Below, piece after piece: positions 1-6,258 of a stretch of 19,987 bases of DNA (positions are counted from its first letter, which is position 1; every line of letters starts with the position of its first letter). The stretch is from Fibrobacter sp. (GTDB taxonomy: Bacteria > Fibrobacterota > Fibrobacteria > Fibrobacterales > Fibrobacteraceae): the NCBI GenBank assembly GCA_017520105.1, contig JAFWRL010000328.1, forward strand, positions 1-19,987, in the 5' to 3' direction. The notes below the pieces were generated by a model that had not been told where the DNA came from, did not search any database, and saw nothing but the letters and a program-made list of their open reading frames with translations. The position numbers and the translations under genes were made by a program.

Positions 1-189
1 CAAAGAGAGGGGCGGCCTAAAACAAGCGACAATGGAAACTACCGGCTGAATCTTTGCTATTCGCAGGACCGCGAATTTGCGGCACTGCAATTGCAGCAGT
101 TCTCGGGATTCGAGTACCATAACGTAGGTGAAATCCGTTTTGTCGAAGGTGAAGAAGCACGTAAACTTCTCGCCATTTTCGTGAAATAA
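1..189 (+). CDS. 3' end of an unrecognised gene
   Basis: An open frame enters from the left edge and stops at TAA 187-189, giving the last 62 residues of a protein that ends in EARKLLAIFVK. The residues are mixed charged and hydrophobic, with several aromatic residues and no visible membrane segment or metal motif. A hairpin 20 bases downstream fits the end of a transcription unit. I do not recognise the family. The reading frame is supported by the absence of stops and by a normal amino-acid composition. Confidence 0.55.
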   Translation, partial: QREGRPKTSDNGNYRLNLCYSQDREFAALQLQQFSGFEYHNVGEIRFVEGEEARKLLAIFVK

Positions 190-208
190 ACGGACATGTC
201 GTCAAAAA

Positions 209-234
209 GGCTCCCTCGGAAAAACGAGGGGGCC
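209..234. terminator. Hairpin terminator, probably bidirectional
   Basis: The arms 209-218 and 225-234 pair over ten bases with one G-T pair, around an A-rich loop. Five A residues precede the hairpin, so it is a good T-tailed terminator on the minus strand. On the plus strand only a short T pair follows. It lies 20 bases after the stop of the partial gene. Confidence 0.55.
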
Positions 235-278
235 TTGATGACGATGACGAGCCCTGCGCCAATATAGAGCAGCACCCG

Positions 279-340
279 CCCCGGCCCCTTCGACGCTGGG
301 AGATCCCCGCCTTCGCGGGGATGACAAGTTGGGGCCGGGG
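279..340. repeat. Nested palindromic intergenic repeat
   Basis: A perfect 8-bp inverted repeat (303-310 with 315-322, CTTC loop) sits inside a second perfect 10-bp inverted repeat (279-288 CCCCGGCCCC with 331-340 GGGGCCGGGG). The core AGATCCCC...GGGGATGAC belongs to a common class of short intergenic repeats that gives the spurious peptide VIPAKAGIS when translated. A related core occurs at 12975-13000. Confidence 0.7.
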
Positions 341-351
341 AACGCCCAATA

Positions 352-455
352 GTGGGCTAAACTTGATGTTTTTTACAGACTTTAGCTCGATAATGTGCTA
401 TTTGTGGGCTAAAAATCGAATTTTGTGTTGACTTTAGCCCGGTAATAATGTATTT
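352..455. repeat. Two tandem 52-bp repeats overlapping an ATPase start
   Basis: Units 352-403 and 404-455 both start with GTGGGCTAAA and both carry ACTTTAGC 27 bases later, followed by a TAATGT or TAATAATGT block. Within each unit GGGCTAAA and TTTAGCYC form an inverted repeat, perfect over 8 bp in the second unit. The ATG at 448 of the downstream ATPase lies inside the second unit. It could be an autoregulatory operator or a relic of insertion. Confidence 0.65.
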
Positions 456-1887
456 TAACGGTATGAATATCATTGGTAGAAACAAGGAAATTAAGGAACT
501 GAACGATATCTACGGGTCTGGCAAGCCGGAGTTCATCGCCCTGTACGGCCGACGTAGGGTCGGCAAGACGTATCTGATAGACCAAAAATACGGCAATGAA
601 TTTTCTTTCAAGGTGACAGGAATTCTGGAAGGTTCTTTGCACGAGCAGATGGCCGCTTTTGTGTTCGCCTTGCGCGAGATCGGCTATCAGGGGTCTATGC
701 CATCCACGTGGCTTGATGCGTTTTCTAGGCTTCAGGAACTTTTGAATTTTAAACTCAAAAAGGGAAAGCGCAGCGTTATCTTTATCGATGAACTCCCTTG
801 TTTTGACACGCACAAATCTGGCTTCATAAAAGCGCTGGGGCATTTTTGGAACAACTGGTGTTCCGTCCATCCCGAAGTCATGCTGATTGTCTGCGGCAGT
901 GCCACGACCTGGATGATAAGGAACCTTATCGACTCACATGGCGGCTTGCACAATCGCATTACGCATGAATTCCACATCCGTCCGTTCACCTTGTCCGAGA
1001 CGGAAAAATATCTCGAAGCCAAGGGAATCCTGTGGGACAGGCTTTCCATTTTGCAAATCTACATGGCGTTGGGCGGCATCCCTTACTATCTGGATTTACT
1101 GCAAGCCCGCGAAAGTTGTGCGCAGGGCATTGATAGGCTGTTTTTTTCGCCAGATGCTAAATTGCGGAACGAATTCAAGCGCCTTTTCAGTTCTCTCTTT
1201 AGAAATCCCGAAGGGCATGTTTCCATTATAAACGCCCTTTGCAAAAAGAAATCGGGACTGACCCGCGAAGAGATTGCAAATGAGTTGGGCGTTCAGAACA
1301 ACGGGCACTTGAGCAAAATTCTTGACGACCTGGTTCAATGCGATTTCGTGCGTTATTACCGGACCCGGGGGGACAAGATAAAGAAAAACGGCGGCATCTA
1401 CCAACTGGTGGATTTTTTCGTGATGTTTCAAAACCAGTTCGTCGGCCGGACGACCGACCCCCATTACTGGAGCCACCACCTGAATACGCCTCCCGTAAAT
1501 AACTGGATGGGGCTTGCCTTTGAGCGGGTTTGCTATTCACACATTGAACAGGTCAAGGTTGCTCTTGGAATAGATAAAATCGCGACGGAATATTATTGCT
1601 GGCGGCATCAGGAAGATGGGAGCGGGGTGCAGGTCGACTTGATTATCGAACGCGCCGACAGGGTGTTCAATGTTTGCGAAATCAAATACTGCGACCACGA
1701 ATACTCCTTACAAAAGGGGGAAGATTTGAAGGTTAGGAACAGGGTCGGGATGTTCAAGGAACTGGTTGCCAAACGACGAACCGTGATGCCGACGCTTATA
1801 ACGACCTTTGGGCTAAAGGACAATTCATACGCTTCGGCCATTCCCGTTACGGTCTGCCTAGACGAACTGTTCGTTGACCGGCCATAA
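448..1887 (+). CDS. AAA-type ATPase with C-terminal nuclease-like (DUF234-type) domain
   Basis: A 479-residue protein of the archaeal-type ATPase group. Walker A GRRRVGKT is at residues 34-41, Walker B VIFIDE at 110-115, and a sensor-like GSATTW follows near 150. The middle (about 240-320) looks like a winged helix (LTREEIANELGVQNNGHLSKIL). The C-terminus has a PD-(D/E)XK-like pattern: D397 in VDLII, then E411-I-K413. Members of this group are common accessory genes in anaerobes and are often annotated only as ATP-binding protein; a role in DNA processing or defence is possible but unproven. The ATG at 463 (MNIIGR) fits the family's usual start better than 448; neither has a clear Shine-Dalgarno. 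It converges on larE and is preceded by its own tandem repeat. Confidence 0.85.
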   Translation: MYFNGMNIIGRNKEIKELNDIYGSGKPEFIALYGRRRVGKTYLIDQKYGNEFSFKVTGILEGSLHEQMAAFVFALREIGYQGSMPSTWLDAFSRLQELLNFKLKKGKRSVIFIDELPCFDTHKSGFIKALGHFWNNWCSVHPEVMLIVCGSATTWMIRNLIDSHGGLHNRITHEFHIRPFTLSETEKYLEAKGILWDRLSILQIYMALGGIPYYLDLLQARESCAQGIDRLFFSPDAKLRNEFKRLFSSLFRNPEGHVSIINALCKKKSGLTREEIANELGVQNNGHLSKILDDLVQCDFVRYYRTRGDKIKKNGGIYQLVDFFVMFQNQFVGRTTDPHYWSHHLNTPPVNNWMGLAFERVCYSHIEQVKVALGIDKIATEYYCWRHQEDGSGVQVDLIIERADRVFNVCEIKYCDHEYSLQKGEDLKVRNRVGMFKELVAKRRTVMPTLITTFGLKDNSYASAIPVTVCLDELFVDRP

Positions 1888-1898
1888 AAATTCCCAAT

Positions 1899-1925
1899 CT
1901 TGCCTAAAATCACAAGTTTTTTTTT
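1899..1925 (+). terminator. Weak terminator after the ATPase gene
   Basis: A short CTTG/CAAG stem (1899-1902, 1913-1916) is followed by nine T residues (1917-1925). The stem is only 4 bp, so this is a weak call. It lies in the 54-bp gap between two convergent genes. GCCTAAAAT occurs twice in the gap (1902-1910 and 1934-1942). Confidence 0.3.
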
Positions 1926-1941
1926 GTAAAAACGCCTAAAA

Positions 1942-2751
1942 TTACTTTGTGGCTAAAGTCTCGTTCAGGCTGCCGCTGCGGAAGCCCTGCAGGTCTAGCG
2001 AGATGTAGGTAAATCCGATTTTCTTGAAGGCCGCGAGAATTTGGTCGCGCTTTTCTAGAACCTTGTCGAAATCTTCCGGCAACACCTCGATGCGTGCGAG
2101 GTTACCATGCAGGCGCACGCGGAACTGCTTGAAGCCCATTTCAAAAAGCCGTTGCTCCGCATTTGATACCATGGAAAGTTTTTCCCTAGAAATGGCTTCT
2201 CCGTAAGGGATGCGGCTTGCGAGGCAGGCGAAGGAAGGCTTGTCCCATGTGGGTAAATCCAGTTGGTGCGAAAGTTCGCGGATGTCTGCTTTAGTGAGTC
2301 CGCATTCCAGGAGGGGGCTCCTGATGCCTAGTTCCTGGAGGGCGCGCATTCCCGGGCGGTAATCGTGAATGTCGTCGGCATTGCTGCCTTCGCAGACGAT
2401 TGAAAATCCTGCGGCCTTTGCGCGTTCTGTAATTTTCGAAAACAGGTTGCGCTTGCAGAAGTAGCAACGTTCCCTGGAATTTTCGGCAAAGCCTTCTACC
2501 TGCATTTCGTCAACTTCTATCAGCTGTTGCGGGATTCCGTGCAACTTGCAGAACTCTCGGGAAAATGCGATTTCGCGCTCGGGGACCATTCCCGCCTGGA
2601 CGGTGTAAGCAACCATGTTGTCACCTAGCACGTCGTGAGCGACTTTTGCTAGGAACGTGGAATCTACGCCGGCAGAAAATGCGATGGCGACGCGGTCCAT
2701 TTCGCGCAAGAGGTTTTTCAGTTTTTCAAACTTTTTGCTCAAACTTTCCAT
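1942..2751 (-). CDS. larE: LarE, ATP-dependent sacrificial sulfur transferase for the nickel-pincer cofactor
   Basis: LarE adenylates the pyridinium biscarboxylate made by LarB and converts its carboxylates to thiocarboxylates in the cytoplasm. The 269-residue length is normal. The PP-loop SAGVDS is at residues 26-31. Cys176 (in SFACLASR) is at the same number as the sacrificial cysteine of Lactobacillus plantarum LarE. C96 and C99 (RCYFCK) add two further cysteines, the pattern of the class thought to hold a [4Fe-4S] cluster and act catalytically rather than sacrificing a cysteine. It is the last gene of the larB-larC-larE run, 39 bases after larC. No larA is visible in the window. Confidence 0.95.
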   Translation of the reverse strand: MESLSKKFEKLKNLLREMDRVAIAFSAGVDSTFLAKVAHDVLGDNMVAYTVQAGMVPEREIAFSREFCKLHGIPQQLIEVDEMQVEGFAENSRERCYFCKRNLFSKITERAKAAGFSIVCEGSNADDIHDYRPGMRALQELGIRSPLLECGLTKADIRELSHQLDLPTWDKPSFACLASRIPYGEAISREKLSMVSNAEQRLFEMGFKQFRVRLHGNLARIEVLPEDFDKVLEKRDQILAAFKKIGFTYISLDLQGFRSGSLNETLATK

Positions 2752-2790
2752 GTAAAGTAAAATACAAAATTGCGGCTTGACAACTCGCTT

Positions 2791-4200
2791 TTAGTGCAGT
2801 TTCTTCTCGACCGCTTTCTGGATTTCGCGGATGGGAACGCCCGCCTTGTCGGCGCATGCTTTCAGGTCATCAAATTCGGGCTTGATTTTTTCGATATCGC
2901 CTAGGACGGACTTCTTGACGCGAACCTTGCCGAATTCTGTTTCGACTTCGAAGATGCTGCGGGCCAAGCAGGTGCGTTCTACGGGGAAACGGCGCACGCC
3001 GACGGTCGATGTATGTAAGAAAATCGCTTTCTCTACGGCAGCCAGGTGCTCGCTGTCGGCGAGGGCGCACAGGAGAGTGCCCATGCGGTTTTTCTTCATG
3101 TAGCAGGGGATAAAATGGACGTCGCGGGCGCCTGCTTCGAAGAGTTTGTCCATGGCGTAGCCCAGTTCTTCGGGAGTGGAATCGTCGATGTTCGCTTCAA
3201 TCTGGAAAACGTTGCAATCTGCGGGGGTGCAGCCTGTGGCACTGGATGTTGCGTCGCCGCATTTGTCGCCTGCGGAGTCCTCGATGATTTGTGCCCGCAA
3301 GAAGTTTGCACGCCCGAAATCGCGCTTGCCGAGACCTATGTCCGATTTTAAAATTTTGTAGCCTGCGGGGAGTGTTTCTTGTGTCCGCAGAGCTGCGACG
3401 ATGCCGGCCCCCGTGGGTGTAACCATTTCGCCCTTTGTTTCGGTGATGTGAAGCGCGATGCCCGCAGCTTCTGCAATGTGCGCTACCGCCGGAACGGGAA
3501 TCGACAACTGGCCATGTTGCGTTTCCACAAAGCCAGAACCTTCGTTGAGCCCTGTAACGATGCAGTTCTCTATGTCAAGGTCATCGGCAAGGACGGCGAC
3601 CGCCAAGATATCGACGATGGAATCGACGGCACCCACTTCGTGGAAATGGACTTCTTCTACGGAAACGCCGTGAGCCTTCGCCTCGGCTTCGGCGATGATA
3701 CGGAAAATCTTTTTTGCGGTTTCAAGGGCACGGGGCGTGACTGCCCCTGCATTTGCTGCGCGGTCCAGAATCTCGTAAACCTCGGACAAGTGCCGATGTT
3801 CGTGATGATGCAAGGTCGCTGATAAGGTTGGTGAGCCTGTCGAACCAGTCGAAGCGCCGTGACAATGTTCGCTGCGCTCGTGATGATGATGCTCGTGATG
3901 ATGATGACCTTCATGACATTCTATCGTCTTTCGTCTATCGTCTTTCGTCTCGCAATGCTCTACATACCCTTCTTCGTGCGAATGCACGTGGTCCGCGTCG
4001 TGGTCATGGACATGCACCGCAAACGATAGCCCCGCGATGCTGTAGCTGCTCGCGCGCTCCACATGAACGTGGACGCCATCTAGGCCGAGCCCCGCAATCG
4101 CCGCATCCAGTTTTTCGCGCGATGCGCCAAGTCCAAGAAGTGCGGCAACCGTCATGTCGCCGCTGATACCGCAAGATCCATCAAGATAGAGATATTTCAT
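2791..4200 (-). CDS. larC: LarC, nickel insertase for the nickel-pincer cofactor
   Basis: LarC is a CTP-dependent cyclometallase that inserts nickel into the dithiocarboxylate pincer. All 469 residues are in one frame, from MKYLYLDGSCGISGDM to the C-terminal half, so it does not need the frameshift that joins LarC1 and LarC2 in L. plantarum. Residues 63-137 form an enlarged histidine-rich linker with runs of H, D and E, likely a nickel store or delivery segment. EEVHFHEVGAVDSIVDI follows it, as in the family. The linker is partly built from two genomic repeats (3923-3950 and 3826-3854). It lies 51 bases after larB and upstream of larE. No clear Shine-Dalgarno precedes its ATG; a heptamer tract lies there instead. 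Confidence 0.95.
   Translation of the reverse strand: MKYLYLDGSCGISGDMTVAALLGLGASREKLDAAIAGLGLDGVHVHVERASSYSIAGLSFAVHVHDHDADHVHSHEEGYVEHCETKDDRRKTIECHEGHHHHEHHHHERSEHCHGASTGSTGSPTLSATLHHHEHRHLSEVYEILDRAANAGAVTPRALETAKKIFRIIAEAEAKAHGVSVEEVHFHEVGAVDSIVDILAVAVLADDLDIENCIVTGLNEGSGFVETQHGQLSIPVPAVAHIAEAAGIALHITETKGEMVTPTGAGIVAALRTQETLPAGYKILKSDIGLGKRDFGRANFLRAQIIEDSAGDKCGDATSSATGCTPADCNVFQIEANIDDSTPEELGYAMDKLFEAGARDVHFIPCYMKKNRMGTLLCALADSEHLAAVEKAIFLHTSTVGVRRFPVERTCLARSIFEVETEFGKVRVKKSVLGDIEKIKPEFDDLKACADKAGVPIREIQKAVEKKLH
3826..3854. repeat. Dispersed GTTCGACAGGCTCAC-type repeat inside larC
   Basis: On the minus strand this reads as the widespread intergenic repeat with core GGTTCGACAGGCTCACCAACC-like sequence. 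Here it is translated in frame as part of the histidine-rich linker of LarC (about residues 116-125, STGSTGSPT). Such a repeat is normally intergenic, so this looks like an insertion tolerated by a flexible linker. Confidence 0.55.
3923..3950. repeat. Four heptamers (WTCGTCT) inside larC
   Basis: ATCGTCT and TTCGTCT alternate twice over 28 bases with an exact 7-base period, encoding about residues 84-93 of LarC (TKDDRRKTIE). Because 7 is not a multiple of 3, the peptide is not periodic, so DNA-level amplification rather than protein selection explains the pattern. Confidence 0.7.
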
Positions 4201-4203
4201 AAA

Positions 4204-4231
4204 AGTGTGAAGTGTGGAATGTGAAATGTGG
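4204..4231. repeat. Four heptamers (RRTGTGR) upstream of larC
   Basis: AGTGTGA, AGTGTGG, AATGTGA and AATGTGG run head to tail with a 7-base period in the larB-larC gap, directly before the larC start. They take the place where a Shine-Dalgarno would be expected. Confidence 0.55.
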
Positions 4232-4251
4232 GGTTATTCGTCTGGATTTAG

Positions 4252-4980
4252 TCAGTTTATTTGTAGCATGCGGAATGCGGCGATGGCCGCCCCGAAACCG
4301 TTATCGATATTTACCACCGTCACGCCCTCGGCGCAGGTGGTGAGCATGGTGAGCAGTGCGCTAATCCCGCTGAAGGATGCCCCGTACCCGACCGATGTGG
4401 GCACGGCAATCACGGGCGCTTTCACGAGTCCGGCAATCACGCCGGGGAGCGCGCCTTCCATTCCGGCAACCGCGATAACCACCGAAGCCTTGCGGATGTC
4501 CTCCACCTTCGAAAGTAGGCGGTGCAGCCCCGCAATTCCCACGTCGTACTGGCGCACGACCTTCACGCCGTTAAATTCCAGCGTCTTGGCGGCTTCTTCG
4601 GCGATAGGCAGGTCCGCCGTTCCTGCGCAACAAACAGCCACCGGTCCGAGTTTTGCAACCGTTTGTGCCGTCTTGCCGCCGGAACGCCCGCGTTTCTGTT
4701 TGGCAGGTATTTCATCTGCTAGCGAAATCGTCCGGGAAAGTTCGTCGTAGCAGATTTTCTCACCTGCATTTGCGATGAATTCCGCCTGTTCCCTGCAGCA
4801 TTTGGTTCCTAATACGCGGCAGCCTTTGTCCCGAAACTTTCTAAGAATTTTCAGGAGCTGTTCCGAAGTCTTGCCTGCACAATAAACGGCCTCGCTAGTG
4901 CCTGTACGCGATTCACGGCTCACGTCCAGTTTGGCAAAACCGAGGTCTTCAAAGGAATCTTTTGAGACAAACTTTTTCAT
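4252..4980 (-). CDS. larB: LarB, nicotinate adenine dinucleotide carboxylase/hydrolase
   Basis: LarB starts nickel-pincer cofactor synthesis by carboxylating the pyridinium ring of nicotinic acid adenine dinucleotide and releasing AMP. The 242-residue protein has the LarB N-terminal block (LDVSRESRTGTSEAVYCAGK) and a C-terminal PurE-like domain with VPTSVGYGASFSGISALLTM and VNIDNGFGAA. The N-terminus is about 20-25 residues shorter than in many LarB proteins. The ATG at 4980 lies only 7 bases after a likely -10 box, so the transcript may be leaderless. It heads larB-larC-larE and has its own MerR-type promoter (4987-5017), 52 bases after tatC. Confidence 0.93.
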   Translation of the reverse strand: MKKFVSKDSFEDLGFAKLDVSRESRTGTSEAVYCAGKTSEQLLKILRKFRDKGCRVLGTKCCREQAEFIANAGEKICYDELSRTISLADEIPAKQKRGRSGGKTAQTVAKLGPVAVCCAGTADLPIAEEAAKTLEFNGVKVVRQYDVGIAGLHRLLSKVEDIRKASVVIAVAGMEGALPGVIAGLVKAPVIAVPTSVGYGASFSGISALLTMLTTCAEGVTVVNIDNGFGAAIAAFRMLQIN

Positions 4981-4986
4981 ACTTCT

Positions 4987-5017
4987 AATATATCACTTAG
5001 AGTTGGCTCTAAGGCAA
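4987..5017 (-). promoter_or_regulatory. MerR-type promoter/operator of larBCE
   Basis: On the minus strand, -35 TTGCCT (5017-5012), a 19-bp spacer and -10 TATATT (4992-4987). The spacer is filled by the dyad TTAGAGCCAACTCTAA (5012-4997). A 19-bp spacer with a central dyad is the hallmark of promoters activated by MerR-family DNA distortion. The 17 bases 4995-5011 are identical to 8064-8080. Confidence 0.8.
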
Positions 5018-5032
5018 ATAATTTTTTTTTAA

Positions 5033-5956
5033 TCAATAAGGTTTCCAGTTGTCGGCGTCTTTTTCGCTGCCGACCTGGAATTTGGAAGAAGGGGCCGCAA
5101 AATCGATGTCGTCGGCTGCGGAAACATCGGTCTCGGCTTTCGTCGCTGTGGTTTCCACCGTCTCGGATTCCGTCGCGGTTGCAGTCGAGTCTTGCGGAGC
5201 GATGTTCGGGGCGTTTTCGGGATGGACTTCTTTCAAGGCGCGCCCCTTGTAACGCCTAGCTGCTAGGAGACCCGTTTCGAAGAGCAGGTACGTCGGGAGC
5301 CCAAGCAACAGTTGGCTTACGACATCCGGGGGCGTGAGGAGGGCCGAGAGCACAAGGATTGTCACCACCACGTAGGGGCGCTTGCTGCATACGGTCTCGT
5401 AATTCACGATGCCCGCATGGATAAGCGCATAGGTCACCAGCGGGAACTGGAACATGCATCCGAACGCAAGGGAAAGCCAGAGCGCGAGTGTTACCAGGTT
5501 AGAGATGCCAAATACGGGCTGTAGGGTAGTGCTTGCAAAGCTCATGCCGAACTGCACAATCAGCGGGAAGCAGACGACAAGGCAGAATGCAACGCCTGCG
5601 ATAAAGAGCCCGCTGGTCATGACCACGATGGAGCGAATGAAGCGCTTTTCGTTGTCGTATAGGGCGGGGAGCACGAACTGCCACATGTTCCAAGCGATGT
5701 AGGGCGAAAACAGCACGCAGTCCAGCAGTGCAGAAATCTTGAGCTGCAGCAGGAACACTTCCATCGGGGAAAAGTAATGGAGCGTGACGCCGCCCTGCAG
5801 GGCAATTTGCTTACAGAACCAGTCCAGAACGTAGGGCGAAACAAGGAACAGGGGCACGATGCCGATGGCAAGGGCGATTATAGAACGCAAAAGCGCCCGT
5901 CGGAGCGCTTCCAGGTGCGAAATCAGCGTAGCTTCTTGATCCTGTTTGGAGGACAT
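5033..5956 (-). CDS. tatC: TatC, twin-arginine translocase receptor subunit
   Basis: TatC binds twin-arginine signal peptides and, with TatA, exports folded proteins across the inner membrane. The 307-residue protein has SHLEALRR at 13-20 with the conserved glutamate at E16, FSPMEVF near 62-68, six hydrophobic segments, and LTPPDVVSQLLLGLPTYLLFE in the last. Residues from about 240 on are a hydrophilic acidic tail absent from most TatC. Its ATG overlaps the tatA stop by one base (TAATG), so the two are translationally coupled. Its position after a Tat substrate and before larBCE suggests a dedicated role; it could also be the cell's only Tat system. Confidence 0.95.
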   Translation of the reverse strand: MSSKQDQEATLISHLEALRRALLRSIIALAIGIVPLFLVSPYVLDWFCKQIALQGGVTLHYFSPMEVFLLQLKISALLDCVLFSPYIAWNMWQFVLPALYDNEKRFIRSIVVMTSGLFIAGVAFCLVVCFPLIVQFGMSFASTTLQPVFGISNLVTLALWLSLAFGCMFQFPLVTYALIHAGIVNYETVCSKRPYVVVTILVLSALLTPPDVVSQLLLGLPTYLLFETGLLAARRYKGRALKEVHPENAPNIAPQDSTATATESETVETTATKAETDVSAADDIDFAAPSSKFQVGSEKDADNWKPY

Positions 5957-6177
5957 TAGCCTTTCTTTTCTTCGGTTGCTGAGCGTGCCGAAGCATCGGC
6001 GGCTTTTTCCACCGTCTTCTGCAGGTCTTCGGCTTCTTCCTTCAGGGCGTCTTTCGCCTTCTTGTACTCGTTCTGGGCTTTGCCCAGGGAACGCGCAAGT
6101 TCAGGAATGCGCTTTGCCCCGAACAGGAGAAGCACCACGACCACAATCAGGATTATTTCTGGAATTCCAAGGGACAT
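5956..6177 (-). CDS. tatA: TatA/E, twin-arginine translocase pore subunit
   Basis: A 73-residue protein with one N-terminal membrane helix (about 5-19), the conserved FG at 19-20, then an amphipathic helix (AKRIPELARSLGKA) and a charged tail, as in TatA. No TatB gene is seen here, so this may be a minimal TatAC system in which TatA serves both roles. An AGGAAAAGG-type ribosome site precedes the ATG. The gene before it is a Tat substrate, 81 bases upstream. Confidence 0.95.
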   Translation of the reverse strand: MSLGIPEIILIVVVVLLLFGAKRIPELARSLGKAQNEYKKAKDALKEEAEDLQKTVEKAADASARSATEEKKG

Positions 6178-6213
6178 ATTTTACCTGCCTTTTCCTAGAA
6201 ATATAACATAATC

Positions 6214-6251
6214 CGCGACGGTGACGAGAATTTATCTACGGTGCCGTCGCG
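6214..6251. repeat. Perfect 8-bp inverted repeat between the DUF362 gene and tatA
   Basis: CGCGACGG (6214-6221) and CCGTCGCG (6244-6251) flank a 22-base loop. There is no T run, so it is more likely an mRNA processing or attenuation structure than an intrinsic terminator. It could set a lower level of tatAC relative to the upstream genes. Confidence 0.4.
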
Positions 6252-6258
6252 AACTAGG

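Noticed and set aside
17..349. A 110-codon minus-strand frame with VIPAKAGIS
   Set aside because: That peptide is the well-known translation of a short palindromic repeat, and the frame crosses the true plus-strand gene end.
352..455. CRISPR-like pair of direct repeats
   Set aside because: Only two units with no spacer between them, and the units differ in the middle.
2791..4200. Programmed frameshift joining LarC1 and LarC2
   Set aside because: The whole 469-residue protein is in one frame, so no recoding is needed here.
5019..5029. T-rich run between tatC and larB as a terminator
   Set aside because: It is a T run on the plus strand, so A-rich in the minus-strand transcript, and has no GC hairpin. 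Read-through from tatC into larB remains possible.
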